The translations under genes were made by a program, and so were the position numbers. The notes under the pieces were generated by a model. It ran no database searches. It had not been told where the DNA came from and was given only the letters and a program-made list of their open reading frames with translations. This document shows, piece after piece, positions 16,660 through 27,298 of a stretch of DNA of 64,000 bases. This DNA is from Gammaproteobacteria bacterium LSUCC0112 (lineage in GTDB: Bacteria > Pseudomonadota > Gammaproteobacteria > Pseudomonadales > Pseudohongiellaceae), in contig SPIB01000004.1 in assembly GCA_004535785.1 (NCBI GenBank), forward strand, positions 124,001 to 188,000. The letters are read 5' to 3'. Numbering within the stretch: position 1 is the first letter of the stretch; each line of letters opens with the position of its first letter.

Positions 16660-17856
16660 TCAATCAGCCTGACGTCGTAAAAACGCCGGAATATCCAGAT
16701 AATCCATATTCGTATCTGACCCGACAGCTTTGCCAAATCCGTTGCCCTGCGGCATGGTATGAGACATCTGTGCACGTGGACGGGTGACCGGTTGTGCCGG
16801 TGCGTAGGCACGTGTTTCCTGACGGACCGGGGCCGGTGCTGAAGCGGCGACTGCACGGATGTTCTCCATTGCCTTGGGTGGCCGGGCTTCCTGCACACGA
16901 ATTTCACCCAAGCCCGTCGCCACAACAGTGACTCGAATCTCGTCACCCATGGACGGATCGATGACGGTACCCACCACAACCGTTGCATCATCTGACGCAA
17001 AATCTGCAATGGCATCACCCACTTCCGTGAACTCACCCAGAGACAGACTTTCGCCAGCCGTAATATTGACCAGAATACCACGCGCGCCATGCAAGTTGAC
17101 ATCTTCCAACAATGGGCTACGGATAGCTGCTTCAGCGGCCTCGCGGGCGCGTTCAGGGCCTGTGGCGTAGCCGGTACCCATCATCGCCATTCCCATCTCG
17201 GACATCACTGTACGAACATCGGCAAAGTCCACATTGATCATACCGGGGCGTATGATCAAATCTGCAATGCCCTGAACCGCGCCAAGCAACACATCATTGG
17301 CGGCTTTAAATGCTTCCAGCAACGATGCCTGCTTGCCCAACACGGCCAACAACTTTTCGTTGGGGATGGTGATCAGAGAGTCGACATGACGCGACAACTC
17401 AGCGATACCCTGCTCAGCAATCATGGAGCGCTTTTTGCCCTCGAACGGAAAAGGTTTTGTCACCACTGCAACGGTGAGAATGCCAAGCTCACGCGCAACC
17501 TCGGCAAAAATAGGCGCACCACCAGTACCGGTACCACCACCCATACCTGCGGTAATAAACACCATATCCGCACCACGCAGGATTTCCGCAATCTCTTCAC
17601 GATCCTCCAGAGCGGCCTGACGACCCACCTCAGGGTTGGCACCGGCGCCCAGACCCTTGGTCACCGTGCTACCCATTTGCAGCAGGGTTTTGGCCTGAAC
17701 ATTAGTCAGTGCCTGAGCGTCTGTGTTGGCACACACAAACTCTACACCTTCGACGTGATTGCTGATCATGTGACGTACCGCGTTACCGCCGCCGCCGCCC
17801 ACACCAACCACCTTGATTACAGCGCTTTGCGGAATACTATCCAGAAGTTCAAACAT
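16660..17856 (-). CDS. ftsZ: Cell division GTPase FtsZ
   Basis: Tubulin-like GTPase that forms the division ring. It has 398 residues. The GTP-binding signature GGGTGTG is at 106-112, after VGVGGGGGNAV near 17-27; the T7 synergy loop is seen as NVDFADVRTVM. The GTPase core ends near 318, followed by a linker of about 65 residues rich in Ala, Pro and Arg, and a conserved C-terminal peptide, LDIPAFLRRQAD, which binds FtsA and ZipA. It lies 51 bp after ftsA, near the distal end of the dcw cluster. Confidence 0.98.
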   Translation of the reverse strand: MFELLDSIPQSAVIKVVGVGGGGGNAVRHMISNHVEGVEFVCANTDAQALTNVQAKTLLQMGSTVTKGLGAGANPEVGRQAALEDREEIAEILRGADMVFITAGMGGGTGTGGAPIFAEVARELGILTVAVVTKPFPFEGKKRSMIAEQGIAELSRHVDSLITIPNEKLLAVLGKQASLLEAFKAANDVLLGAVQGIADLIIRPGMINVDFADVRTVMSEMGMAMMGTGYATGPERAREAAEAAIRSPLLEDVNLHGARGILVNITAGESLSLGEFTEVGDAIADFASDDATVVVGTVIDPSMGDEIRVTVVATGLGEIRVQEARPPKAMENIRAVAASAPAPVRQETRAYAPAQPVTRPRAQMSHTMPQGNGFGKAVGSDTNMDYLDIPAFLRRQAD

Positions 17857-17907
17857 ATGGCCCCCTCATGTTGCACAGGTTTTTTAGTTAAATTATTCAA
17901 GCATTGT

Positions 17908-19152
17908 TCAAAAATTATTCTTTATCCAGTTCTTGATGCGTTTGATCAGCGGCATCTGCGAATCCTTAACCGGCACCGGATTGTGGCTACGCAGTTGATG
18001 TTGTTGCTGCTTCACGCCGTACAGCAGCAAACCCACACCTGTCGAATAAATCGGGTTACGGACAATATCCGCCAGACCCTTTACACCTTGCGGTACTCCG
18101 ATTCTTACTGGCATATGGAAAATCTCTTCAGCCAGTTCAATCACTCCTTCCATTTTGCTGGTGCCACCAGTCAGCACAATGCCACCTGCCATCAGGTTTT
18201 CATAACCACTGCGCTGCAGCTCGGCTTTCACCAGCGTAAATAATTCGTCGTATCGAGGCTCAACAACTTCCGCCAATGCCTGTCGCGAAAGTTCGCGTGC
18301 TGGTCTTTCTCCAACACCTGGCACCTTTATCATATCACCCGGGCTGGCCAACTGTGTCAACGCGCACGCATACTTGATTTTTATCTCATCAGCGTTATCT
18401 GTTGGTGTTCGCAAAGCCATGGCAATGTCGTTGGTCACCTGATCACCCGCTATAGGAATGACAGCCGTGTGACGTATGGCACCTTCAGTGAATATTGCGA
18501 TATCGGTTGTCCCGCCGCCGATATCGACCATACAAACACCCAACTCCTTTTCATCATCAGTGAGCACAGCGTAACTGGATGCAAGTTGCTCCAGAATGAT
18601 TTCTTCCACCTGCAAGCCACAGCGCTTGATACACTTTTCAATATTCTGTACAGCATTAATGGCGCAGGTGACCAGATGCACTTTTGCTTCAAGTCTGACG
18701 CCCGACATCCCCAGCGGTTCCTTGACGCCTTCTTGGGAATCAATGATGTATTCCTGCGGCAGAATATGCAGCACACGTTGATCCGCGGGTATGGCAACAG
18801 CCTGTGCGGCATCGATCACACGATCAATGTCTGCGCGAGTCACTTCACGATCACGAATAGCCACGATTCCGTGGGAATTCATGCTGCGAATGTGACTACC
18901 GGCAATGCCCGCATACACTGAGTGAATGCGGCATCCAGCCATTAACTCAGCTTCTTCAACTGCCCGCTGAATAGATTCCACAGTGGATTCGATATTGACT
19001 ACTGTTCCCTTTTTTAATCCGCGTGAACGATGACTGCCAATGCCGACAATATTCAGACTGCCATCAGCTTTTAGTTCCCCTACAATCGCCACGACCTTGG
19101 ACGTACCGATGTCCAGACCTACGATCATATTGCTGTTATCTGCAGCACTCAT
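17908..19152 (-). CDS. ftsA: Cell division protein FtsA
   Basis: Actin-like ATPase that tethers FtsZ to the membrane and activates septal synthesis. It has 414 residues from the ATG at 19152 (MSAADNSNMIVGLDIGTSK). A GTG at 19170 overlapping the ftsQ stop is possible but adds only six non-conserved residues, and AGGG precedes the ATG. Phosphate-binding motifs are LDIGTSKV near 13-20 and VDIGGGTTDIAIF near 205-217; GGIVLTGG is the adenosine motif. The C-terminus, LIKRIKNWIKNNF, is the amphipathic membrane-targeting helix. Confidence 0.97.
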   Translation of the reverse strand: MSAADNSNMIVGLDIGTSKVVAIVGELKADGSLNIVGIGSHRSRGLKKGTVVNIESTVESIQRAVEEAELMAGCRIHSVYAGIAGSHIRSMNSHGIVAIRDREVTRADIDRVIDAAQAVAIPADQRVLHILPQEYIIDSQEGVKEPLGMSGVRLEAKVHLVTCAINAVQNIEKCIKRCGLQVEEIILEQLASSYAVLTDDEKELGVCMVDIGGGTTDIAIFTEGAIRHTAVIPIAGDQVTNDIAMALRTPTDNADEIKIKYACALTQLASPGDMIKVPGVGERPARELSRQALAEVVEPRYDELFTLVKAELQRSGYENLMAGGIVLTGGTSKMEGVIELAEEIFHMPVRIGVPQGVKGLADIVRNPIYSTGVGLLLYGVKQQQHQLRSHNPVPVKDSQMPLIKRIKNWIKNNF

Positions 19153-19166
19153 AATTAACCCTGCTC

Positions 19167-20093
19167 TCACCGACTTGCGACAGCGTCCGTCACATCGGAT
19201 TTGTTACTGACTGAAATACCATTGCTGTAACGAAGATCAATCGTCTCAGCATTGGCCAATTGTTCTGCAAGTCCGCCTTTCACCAGGCGAACAAAACGTG
19301 TGATGCGCTCATCGATATCTTCCCTGCCAATTCGGAGTGCAGGACCATCAATAATCTGTCCGTTCCAACTGCCACGCGCGTCAACACTGATCTCATTCAA
19401 TTTCATTTCAATGGCTGACAATTGTTGATTGATATGCTCAAACATGGTCAACACCATCGCTTCACTTCCCTCAGGTCCGCTCAAACCCGGTAAATCGACT
19501 TCCGGCCCGCGCATGGTTGGTGTAAACACTTCACCCTGCTCGTTTAGCAATGCTGTCTGCCCCCATCGTGCAATAGGTTGGTGTTCATCGATCATGATCA
19601 CCAGGCCATCTGGCCAGACCCGGCGCACCGTTGCGCGAGCGACCCACGGGTTGAGTTCCAGTTCATCACGCAGATCCTGAACATCAACACCCAAAAAACC
19701 TGATTCTGTATAGCGCGCCAGCAAGGTCCTGACTTCCTGCTCCGTAACACGATGCAACGGTGACTCGAGGCGCACTGTATTAATTGGTTTGTTAATTACT
19801 GGTCGATCAAAGTCGGGCAGATTCAGTGCAGGCATTTGCTCAGCAAAACTTGCGATCGAATCGGATATCACACCACGGTACTGGTTAGCAAAAATCCCGC
19901 TCAATCCAATCAAAAGCAAAACAAAAAGCCATCGACGTAAACGACGAGGTCCTTTCTCTTCAGCCACCGCATCCGGCGCCTTTCCTTCAGGCCGGACAGC
20001 ATGGCGGCTCTCTGCACGAATCGGCGCGAAGTCAATCGGCGTTTCGTTGCCTTCGTTATAGGCAGAGAATGAACCCGTGCGTCGCTCATTCAT
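19167..20093 (-). CDS. ftsQ: Cell division protein FtsQ
   Basis: Bitopic inner-membrane protein that forms the FtsQLB complex at the septum. It has 308 residues: a cytoplasmic tail of about 70 residues with a basic RRLRRW stretch, one membrane span near 73-90, and a periplasmic POTRA domain beginning around INTVRLESPLHRVTEQEVRTLL, followed by the FtsQ beta domain. VARATVRRVWPDGLVIMIDEHQPIARWG is the family signature. It overlaps ddlB upstream by 4 bp. Confidence 0.95.
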   Translation of the reverse strand: MNERRTGSFSAYNEGNETPIDFAPIRAESRHAVRPEGKAPDAVAEEKGPRRLRRWLFVLLLIGLSGIFANQYRGVISDSIASFAEQMPALNLPDFDRPVINKPINTVRLESPLHRVTEQEVRTLLARYTESGFLGVDVQDLRDELELNPWVARATVRRVWPDGLVIMIDEHQPIARWGQTALLNEQGEVFTPTMRGPEVDLPGLSGPEGSEAMVLTMFEHINQQLSAIEMKLNEISVDARGSWNGQIIDGPALRIGREDIDERITRFVRLVKGGLAEQLANAETIDLRYSNGISVSNKSDVTDAVASR

Positions 20094-21061
20094 GACTTTT
20101 TGATGCCCTCCAGCGTTAAGGACTGGTATCTGTCACCATCCAGAATACGCAGTACAAGTTCGTCAAAACTGATTCCCAATGCGGCGGCAGACATTGGTAC
20201 CAGGCTATGATCGGTCATGCCCGGTACCGTATTGATTTCCAGTAACCAGAATTGACCCGACTGATCCTGCATAACATCAATGCGGCCCCAGTCTCGAGCA
20301 TCCACCGCGTTAAATGCTTTTAAACAAATGTCCGCCAATTCCTGGCTTTTTGCGTCACTCAAGGGCGCTGGACAGAAGTACTGGGTGTCATTGGCAATGT
20401 ATTTGGCATCAAAGTCGTAAAATTCATGATGTGTTCGCATTTCGATCGCCGGGAACACCTGACCATGAATGACGGGCACAGTAAATTCAGCGCCAATAAT
20501 GCGCTGCTCAGCCATAATCTCAGTGTCGTAAACACTGGCCTTTTCGTAGGCAAGTTTGAGATGCTCAGCGGTCTTGACCATGGACATACCAATGCTCGAG
20601 CCTTCGTGAGCCGGCTTTACAACCACTTCACCCATATCGGCGATCAACCCTGCCCAGTCACTGTCCGCACTCAACAAGCTGGAACGAGGCGTCGGCAAAC
20701 CGAGAGACTGCCAGATGAGTTTGGTTTTGATTTTGTCCATACTCAGTGCAGAGGCAAGCACACCACTGCCGGTATAGGGAATCTGCATCAACTCCAACAG
20801 CCCTTGCAGAGTGCCATCTTCGCCACCACGCCCATGCAACATGTTAAAAATCTTGTCGATCGGCTCACTGGTCAGCCGCTGTACCAAATGGTCATCCACA
20901 TCAATCGCAAACGCGTTGACTCCGCGGCGCAACAATGCCTGCAGCACGGCATTTCCACTCAGTAACGAAATGCTGCGCTCGGCAGAACTGCCACCTAACA
21001 ACACAGCAATTCTGCCGTCTGATGGTTTGATTTCTGATTGCTTGCGCTTGTTCTGAGTCAT
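20090..21061 (-). CDS. ddlB: D-alanine--D-alanine ligase
   Basis: ATP-grasp enzyme that makes the D-Ala-D-Ala dipeptide added by MurF. It has 323 residues. GRIAVLLGGSSAERSISLLSG is the N-terminal signature; HGRGGEDGTLQGLLE and YTGSGVLASALSMDK bind substrate; VVKPAHEGSSIGM is the ATP-grasp loop; EINTVPGMTDHSLVPMSA is the C-terminal metal and product site. The start sits immediately after the murC stop codon (adjacent, no gap), which fits translational coupling. Confidence 0.97.
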   Translation of the reverse strand: MTQNKRKQSEIKPSDGRIAVLLGGSSAERSISLLSGNAVLQALLRRGVNAFAIDVDDHLVQRLTSEPIDKIFNMLHGRGGEDGTLQGLLELMQIPYTGSGVLASALSMDKIKTKLIWQSLGLPTPRSSLLSADSDWAGLIADMGEVVVKPAHEGSSIGMSMVKTAEHLKLAYEKASVYDTEIMAEQRIIGAEFTVPVIHGQVFPAIEMRTHHEFYDFDAKYIANDTQYFCPAPLSDAKSQELADICLKAFNAVDARDWGRIDVMQDQSGQFWLLEINTVPGMTDHSLVPMSAAALGISFDELVLRILDGDRYQSLTLEGIKKS

Positions 21062-22513
21062 TTACACAAAACCTTGAGTAGCCAGAGTTCTGCACAACGC
21101 ACCAACGCTGCCAGCTCCCTGTGTTATGACGATATCGCCATCACGTACCAGATCTCTGAGTACGTCACGTACTTCCTCTTCCGTCTGCACAAACAAGGGA
21201 TCAATACGCCCTCGCAAACGAATACTGCGACACAAACTTCTTGAATCCGCACCGGGAATGGCGTCTTCACCGGCGGAGTACACATCCAGCATCAACAACA
21301 CATCGACGTCGGACAACACCTTGACAAAGTCGTCGTATAAATCTTTGGTGCGCGTGTATCTGTGTGGTTGGTAGATCATGACCAGCCGTGCTTCCGGCCA
21401 ACCGGCGCGCAGCGCCGCAACCGTGGCAGCAACCTCAGTGGGATGATGACCATAGTCATCCAATAACATGATGCTGCCATCTTTAACCGGGAACATGCCC
21501 TGGGATTCAAATCGCCGCCCAACACCTTCGAATGTTGACAGCCCGGTACAAATGGCCTCATCGCCGATACCTTCATCTGTCGCCACCACAATCGCCGCTG
21601 TTGCGTTCAAGGCATTGTGCCGACCAGGAATTCCCAGTGTGATGTGCAGCGGAGCAAGTCCATCGGGTCTTATCACCTCAAAACTGGTGAATTGCCGATG
21701 CTGGCTTAAACCAACAATTCGGTAGTCAGCCTTTTCAGAGAACCCGTAAGTAATGATCGGGCGCGAGATGCGGGGCAGGATTTCTTCAATCACTGGATCG
21801 TCGATACATAACACCGCCAGACCATAAAACGGCAGATTATGCAGAAATTCGATAAAGTAACTTTTTAACTTATTGAAGTCGCCATCGTAGGAACCCATGT
21901 GGTCCGCATCGATATTGGTTACCACCGCAACCATGGGCTGCAAGTGCAGAAAGGACACATCACTTTCATCTGCTTCACAAACAAGGTATCTGCTTTCACC
22001 CAACCCTGCGTTGGTGCCAGCGCTGTTTAACCGGCCACCTATCACAAAGGTCGGTGCCAGTTTTGCTTCTGCAAAAACCGATGCAACCAGACTGGTTGTG
22101 GTGGTTTTTCCGTGAGTACCTGCGATCGCAACGGAGTGACGGTAACGCATCAACTCCCCCAACATTTCGGCACGCGGGATGATCGGCTTACCTGACGCTT
22201 TTGCCTGGCTGAGTTCGGGATTCTCGTGGTTTACGGCGCTGGAATACACCACCACATCTGCACCGTCTATGTTTTTGGCGTGATGACCTATAAACACCTG
22301 TGCGCCCATGCCAACCAGTCGCTCTGTCACAGCAGACGCTTTGATATCTGACCCCGTAATTTTGTATCCCTGATTCAGCAACACTTCGGCGATGCCACAC
22401 ATGCCCGCACCACCAATACCCACAAAATGTATTGTTTTGATACGGCGCATTTCCGGGACCTGATAATAGCGTCCGGCGCTGTTTGTGATTATTCGTGTAG
22501 TCATATCAGTCAT
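21062..22513 (-). CDS. murC: UDP-N-acetylmuramate--L-alanine ligase
   Basis: Adds the first amino acid of the peptidoglycan stem peptide. I choose the ATG at 22513 (483 residues) because GGAG lies 7 bp before it; it overlaps the murG stop by 8 bp. A longer frame and a later ATG at 22504 are also open. [15 protein letters not shown] near residue 30 binds the UDP-substrate, and the ATP site [11 protein letters not shown] lies near 125. [10 protein letters not shown] and YQPHRYTRT are the MurC-specific motifs. Confidence 0.96.
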   Translation of the reverse strand: MTDMTTRIITNSAGRYYQVPEMRRIKTIHFVGIGGAGMCGIAEVLLNQGYKITGSDIKASAVTERLVGMGAQVFIGHHAKNIDGADVVVYSSAVNHENPELSQAKASGKPIIPRAEMLGELMRYRHSVAIAGTHGKTTTTSLVASVFAEAKLAPTFVIGGRLNSAGTNAGLGESRYLVCEADESDVSFLHLQPMVAVVTNIDADHMGSYDGDFNKLKSYFIEFLHNLPFYGLAVLCIDDPVIEEILPRISRPIITYGFSEKADYRIVGLSQHRQFTSFEVIRPDGLAPLHITLGIPGRHNALNATAAIVVATDEGIGDEAICTGLSTFEGVGRRFESQGMFPVKDGSIMLLDDYGHHPTEVAATVAALRAGWPEARLVMIYQPHRYTRTKDLYDDFVKVLSDVDVLLMLDVYSAGEDAIPGADSRSLCRSIRLRGRIDPLFVQTEEEVRDVLRDLVRDGDIVITQGAGSVGALCRTLATQGFV

Positions 22514-23606
22514 GACACGTCTCCAGGCAAATGGCGCTAACTTTTTCACCGGCATCCGGTACAGCATTGAATCCGGCTGCAGTGGCCATCGCGCGTAGTT
22601 GTGCCGGACTGTTAATCAGCCCGTTCAGTGTTTCTTTTAACAAGTCGACGGTCAGTTTGTTTTGTGGCAGTAACGCGGCCGCACCCGCATCGGCCAACCA
22701 TCGGGCATTGGCCGTCTGATGGTCGTCAATGGCGTAGGGGTAGGGCACCAGCAAGGAAGGCAAACCTGCAACAGCAATTTCCGCCAGCGTGCCTGCACCC
22801 GCACGACAAAGCACAATATCTGCCCAACCATAGGCTTGAGCCATATCGGTAATAAAGGGCACAACCTTGTGTCGGGTGGATACATCGATACCAGCCTTGA
22901 CATAACTTGCCAGTGTGTCCTCAAACTTGTCTTTACCTGTCTGGTGGTAAACATCAATCGCCAACGTTTTGTCCTTTAAGAGCTCAGGCACTATTAGATT
23001 GATGGCTGCGGCGCCGAGGCTGCCTCCAAGCACAAGCAGGCGCAACGCACGCTCACCTGAGAACGGGGCACTCTCATTTGTCTGCTTGTGTGCGGCCATC
23101 ACTGCGATATCCGAACGCACTGGGTTGCCTGTGTTGATAACACGATCAGAGGCGGGAAAAGTGCCCGGAAAAGCTTCAAGCACACGCCTTGCCAAGGGTT
23201 TTAACAAGCGGTTGCTGGTGCCGGCAATGGCATTCTGCTCATGAATCACCAATGGCTTTCCTAACAAAAATGCCGCCAGTCCACCGGGACCGGTCACATA
23301 ACCGCCCATACCCAATACACAACAAGGATCTATGCTGCGCAACAACACAATGGCTTGCCAGACAGAACGCAATAACATAAAGGGGGCTTTTACCAACGCC
23401 AACCGACCTTTGCCCCGCAACCCACTGACACTCAATCGATTCAACTTAATATCGGTATCACGCAATACATCATTTTCCATGCCGCCAGGTGTACCCAGCC
23501 ATTCCACGAGCACACCACGAGACTGCAAATGCCGCGCAATTGTCAATGCGGGGAAAATGTGCCCACCGGTACCTGCTGCCATGATCAGAATCTTTTGAGG
23601 AGTCAT
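22506..23606 (-). CDS. murG: Lipid II synthase MurG (GlcNAc transferase)
   Basis: Peripheral membrane glycosyltransferase (GT28) that converts lipid I to lipid II on the cytoplasmic face. It has 366 residues. The first G-loop is [18 protein letters not shown] near 10-27, the second is [13 protein letters not shown], the third [12 protein letters not shown]. The donor-binding region [31 protein letters not shown] is intact. It overlaps ftsW by 4 bp and murC by 8 bp. Confidence 0.97.
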   Translation of the reverse strand: MTPQKILIMAAGTGGHIFPALTIARHLQSRGVLVEWLGTPGGMENDVLRDTDIKLNRLSVSGLRGKGRLALVKAPFMLLRSVWQAIVLLRSIDPCCVLGMGGYVTGPGGLAAFLLGKPLVIHEQNAIAGTSNRLLKPLARRVLEAFPGTFPASDRVINTGNPVRSDIAVMAAHKQTNESAPFSGERALRLLVLGGSLGAAAINLIVPELLKDKTLAIDVYHQTGKDKFEDTLASYVKAGIDVSTRHKVVPFITDMAQAYGWADIVLCRAGAGTLAEIAVAGLPSLLVPYPYAIDDHQTANARWLADAGAAALLPQNKLTVDLLKETLNGLINSPAQLRAMATAAGFNAVPDAGEKVSAICLETCHD

Positions 23607-24814
23607 TCTGTATCCTCCTCGTTGTCCTGGAGCATGAGTTGTCCGGTCTGCAGTTCATAGTCAGCCCGTAACAAAACACCCATCATCAGGCAACTGATCA
23701 ACAGACTGTTTCCACCGTAACTTAGAAATGGCAGAGTCAGTCCTTTGGTGGGCAACAAACCTGTATTGACACCAAAATTAATAAATGTCTGCGTGGCGAA
23801 TACCATGGCAATGCCATAAACAACATAGGCCACAAAATAGTCGCCCTGCTGCTCCGCGGACCGGCCGATTTTCATCGACTTGCCAATCAAAACAGCAAAC
23901 AGAATCAGCACAATGACCACACCCACCAGGCCCGTTTCTTCGGCCACAATGGACAACACAAAATCCGTATGTGCCTCAGGCAGGAAGTAGAGTTTTTGCA
24001 AACTGTTGCCAAGACCCACGCCAGTCCACTCGCCACGACCAAAAGCGATTAATGCCTGAGTCAATTGATACCCTTCACCATAAACGTATTCGTCAGCCCA
24101 AGGGTTCAAAAATGACGTCAACCGGCTGATCACATGAGGCTTCATAATGGCCAGCGAAGCAACGCCTGCGAAACTGAGCATCATGATGAGGACAAAGCGA
24201 TGCAATCGCGCACCGGCAAGAAACAGCATAGTGAACGTGGTGGCCATCAGAATGACCATGGCACCATGGTCGGGTTCCAGATACAGCAGCACGACTAACA
24301 GACCCAGAATACCCATGGGCTTCAAAAAGCCTGCCCAATCGTTATGAACCTCTTCGCGCCGACGCGACAGGTATGCGGCCATGTAAAAAATCAAAAACAA
24401 TTTGGTCATTTCTGAAGGCTGCAAACGATAAAAACCGAGATCCAGCCATCTGGCGCTACCGTTAACCACGGTACCTATACCAGGCACTAATACAACAGTC
24501 AGCAATAGCGCAGAGACAATCAGCAAAATGTGAGAGATGCGGTACCATATTTTCATGCTGATAGTCAGCACCACAAATATAATGAGCAGACCAAGACCAA
24601 TAAAAAATAACTGCCGCTTGAAAAAATACAATGGATCATTGGCCAGGCTGCTGCCCAGATCCATGGATGCAGACGTCATCATAACCAAGCCTGTCCCCAT
24701 CAAGGTCAAGGTCACGAGCCACAAAGTATTGAGTGGCAGTGTTTGCGTGTCTGCAACAACACGCTCTGCACCTCTGTTACGAGGAAAGGGCAATTTGAAG
24801 GTGAGAAGGCTCAT
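23603..24814 (-). CDS. ftsW: Septal peptidoglycan polymerase FtsW
   Basis: SEDS-family glycosyltransferase that polymerises lipid II at the septum together with FtsI. It has 403 residues and about ten membrane segments. GSARWLDLGFYRLQPSEMTKLFLI is the SEDS signature; LLYLEPDHGAMVILM contains the Glu-Pro-Asp segment with the expected catalytic aspartate; the last loop has NFGVNTGLLPTKGLTLPFLSYGG. It overlaps murD and murG by 4 bp each. Confidence 0.97.
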   Translation of the reverse strand: MSLLTFKLPFPRNRGAERVVADTQTLPLNTLWLVTLTLMGTGLVMMTSASMDLGSSLANDPLYFFKRQLFFIGLGLLIIFVVLTISMKIWYRISHILLIVSALLLTVVLVPGIGTVVNGSARWLDLGFYRLQPSEMTKLFLIFYMAAYLSRRREEVHNDWAGFLKPMGILGLLVVLLYLEPDHGAMVILMATTFTMLFLAGARLHRFVLIMMLSFAGVASLAIMKPHVISRLTSFLNPWADEYVYGEGYQLTQALIAFGRGEWTGVGLGNSLQKLYFLPEAHTDFVLSIVAEETGLVGVVIVLILFAVLIGKSMKIGRSAEQQGDYFVAYVVYGIAMVFATQTFINFGVNTGLLPTKGLTLPFLSYGGNSLLISCLMMGVLLRADYELQTGQLMLQDNEEDTE

Positions 24815-26187
24815 CTCAAAGCCTCCACTGCTGCAGCAAACGCTCTGCCGCGATGGGCAAAATCCTTGAACATGTCATAACTTGCACAAGCGGGGGACAG
24901 GAGCACCGCATCACCACTCGCCGCACTGACAAACGCTTCTGTGACCGCCTCTTCAAGCGATGTCGCACGCATGATATCTACACGGGTTTCGATCACATGA
25001 GCAATTTTGTCAGCATCTTTGCCAATCAGGATCACGCGTTTAACAAAGCGGTCAAGTGCCGGTAACAAGTCAGTGAAATCCTGTTCTTTGCCTACACCGC
25101 CAGCAATCAGCACTATGTCGCCTTGTGTTCTTTCACCGATACTTTCGAGAGCGACCAGCGTGGCCCCCACATTGGTACCTTTTGAATCATTGTAGTAATC
25201 AACACCTTTGTGACAACGAACAAACTGGCAACGATGGGGCAAGCCGGGGAACTCCCGCAACGTAGCCAACATCGCGTCCTGTGGCAGACCAACCGCTCTG
25301 CCAAGCATAAATGCCGCCATGGCATTGGCTAAATTGTGTCGTCCTGCAATGCGTATCTCGTTTGCCGCAATCAATGGCCGGCCATCCACTGCCAACCATG
25401 CCTGCCCTGCTTGCATCACAACACCGGCACCTTCTGCAGAATAATGCTCAATGCCATATGAACTGCGCTGAGGGTGACTGCTCTGCTCGACGAAGGATTG
25501 CCACGGTAACGATTCGGGCGCATCGCGATTGACAACAATGTGCTTGCAGCCATTAAAAATCCGCTGTTTGGCTACCATGTAGTCTTGCATATCGGCATAA
25601 CGATCGAGGTGGTCTTCGCTGATATTCAGAATTGTTGCGACGCTTGCATTCAAATGCCGGGTCGTTTCCAGTTGAAAACTTGAAAGCTCAAGCACATACA
25701 GATCCCGCTCTCCCGCCCGCAACAAATCCAGCGCCGGGGTACTGGCACGACCATCCAGATTGCCACCGACGCCGACGTGCCTGCCTGCATTTACTGCCAT
25801 CTCACCCAACAGGGTGACAACAGTACTTTTACCGTTTGATCCAGTGATGGCAACAATTGGCGCTTTTGCCTCACGACTGAAAATGTCGATATCACCAGTG
25901 ACCGGTACGCCTCTACCAATCGCCTCGGCGATCTCAGGCGTCTTTAAACTGATACCCGGACTCAAGACAATCTCGGATGCATTCAACAGACTATCAAAGC
26001 TGAATCCGCCAAGTTCCAGATCAACTGTGGGAAACTCCGCTCTGAACTCAGCAAGTGCCGGTGGACTGAAACGGCTATCCATGACTCGGAAACTGATGTT
26101 ATTGGCGGCAAAATAACGCGCGCAAGACAGCCCGGTCTGACCAAGACCCACTATCACTTTTACGCCGCTGTTATTAATTGCCTGCAT
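24811..26187 (-). CDS. murD: UDP-N-acetylmuramoylalanine--D-glutamate ligase
   Basis: Adds D-glutamate to the stem peptide. It has 458 residues from the ATG at 26187, which has GGAG 6 bp upstream; the frame also allows a TTG at 26199. VGLGQTGLSCARYF binds the UDP moiety, and the ATP loop GSNGKSTVVTLL lies near 110. YNDSKGTNVGATLVALES and LSPACASYDMFKDFAHRGRAF are MurD-specific. It lies 28 bp after mraY. Confidence 0.97.
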   Translation of the reverse strand: MQAINNSGVKVIVGLGQTGLSCARYFAANNISFRVMDSRFSPPALAEFRAEFPTVDLELGGFSFDSLLNASEIVLSPGISLKTPEIAEAIGRGVPVTGDIDIFSREAKAPIVAITGSNGKSTVVTLLGEMAVNAGRHVGVGGNLDGRASTPALDLLRAGERDLYVLELSSFQLETTRHLNASVATILNISEDHLDRYADMQDYMVAKQRIFNGCKHIVVNRDAPESLPWQSFVEQSSHPQRSSYGIEHYSAEGAGVVMQAGQAWLAVDGRPLIAANEIRIAGRHNLANAMAAFMLGRAVGLPQDAMLATLREFPGLPHRCQFVRCHKGVDYYNDSKGTNVGATLVALESIGERTQGDIVLIAGGVGKEQDFTDLLPALDRFVKRVILIGKDADKIAHVIETRVDIMRATSLEEAVTEAFVSAASGDAVLLSPACASYDMFKDFAHRGRAFAAAVEALR

Positions 26188-26215
26188 CCGACTCTCCAAA
26201 CGTTATAGCCAGTTT

Positions 26216-27298
26216 TTATCTCAGCTTCAGTGTCGCCAGTCCAAACAGCACCAGCATGACTGTGATAATCCAGAAACGCACGATGACACGTGGTTCTGGC
26301 CAACCTTTCAGTTCAAAATGATGATGAATGGGTGCCATACGGAATATTCGTTTGCCGGTTAATTTGAACGAGGCAACCTGCAGAATGACTGACATTGTTT
26401 CTGCAACAAAAATACCGCCCATAATAAACAATACAATTTCATGGCGGGCGACCACCGCTACAACACCAAGCGCAGCCCCCAGAGCCAACGCACCGACGTC
26501 CCCCATAAATACTTGTGCCGGGTAAGTGTTGAACCAAAGAAAGCCAAGACCGGCTCCAACAAGGGCCCCACAAAAAATGACCAATTCGCCAGATCCGGTA
26601 ACAAAAGGAATGCGCAGGTACTCTGAGAACTCTGCATGGCCCGCCAGATAAGCAATGATACCCAACGCACCACCGACCATAACCGTCGGTAAAATTGCGA
26701 GCCCATCAAGCCCGTCGGTAAGATTGACCGCGTTGCTGCTGCCCACAATCACAAAGTAGCTGATCACGATAAACAGGAGGCCAGTATCGATAGACACATC
26801 CTTGAAGAACGGCACGATATAAGAAGTTTGCACAGGGTCTGTCGCAGTGAAATACAACAATAGTGCAGCACCCAGCCCAATCACTGATTGCCAGAGATAT
26901 TTCCATTTTGCGGGCAACCCGCGCGGATCTTTGCGAAAGACCTTGCGATAATCATCAACCCAACCAACAGCACCAAACAGCAGTGTTGTCAGCAGTACAA
27001 CCCAGACATAGCTGTTACGCAAATCTGCCCAAAGCAATGTACTGACGGCAATACTCACCAGAATCAAAGCGCCACCCATCGTAGGAGTGCCAGCCTTGCT
27101 GAAGTGAGATTGAGGGCCATCATCACGCACAACTTGCCCGATTTTTTGTTGGCTGAGCTTTCTGATCATCCAGGGGCCAATCATCAATGACAGAATCAAA
27201 GCCGTCATAATGCCCATAATGCCGCGCACAGTGATGTACTGCAGCACCGCGAATCCGCTATCTATCCTTGTCAGGTACTCTGCGAGTAGCAGTAACAT
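26216..27298 (-). CDS. mraY: Phospho-N-acetylmuramoyl-pentapeptide-transferase MraY
   Basis: Polytopic inner-membrane enzyme that moves phospho-MurNAc-pentapeptide to undecaprenyl phosphate, making lipid I. It has 360 residues, identical in length to E. coli MraY, with about ten spans. The catalytic aspartates are in GWVDDYRKV (DD), [10 protein letters not shown] and the magnesium site; [12 protein letters not shown] and the [14 protein letters not shown] histidine loop are intact. The start overlaps the murF stop by one base. Confidence 0.98.
   Translation of the reverse strand: MLLLLAEYLTRIDSGFAVLQYITVRGIMGIMTALILSLMIGPWMIRKLSQQKIGQVVRDDGPQSHFSKAGTPTMGGALILVSIAVSTLLWADLRNSYVWVVLLTTLLFGAVGWVDDYRKVFRKDPRGLPAKWKYLWQSVIGLGAALLLYFTATDPVQTSYIVPFFKDVSIDTGLLFIVISYFVIVGSSNAVNLTDGLDGLAILPTVMVGGALGIIAYLAGHAEFSEYLRIPFVTGSGELVIFCGALVGAGLGFLWFNTYPAQVFMGDVGALALGAALGVVAVVARHEIVLFIMGGIFVAETMSVILQVASFKLTGKRIFRMAPIHHHFELKGWPEPRVIVRFWIITVMLVLFGLATLKLR

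Noticed and set aside
17089-18243. A 384-codon open frame on the plus strand
   Set aside because: It lies antisense to ftsZ and ftsA. Its translation is rich in His, Cys, Thr and Gln without any domain pattern, as expected from the reverse reading of GC-rich conserved genes.
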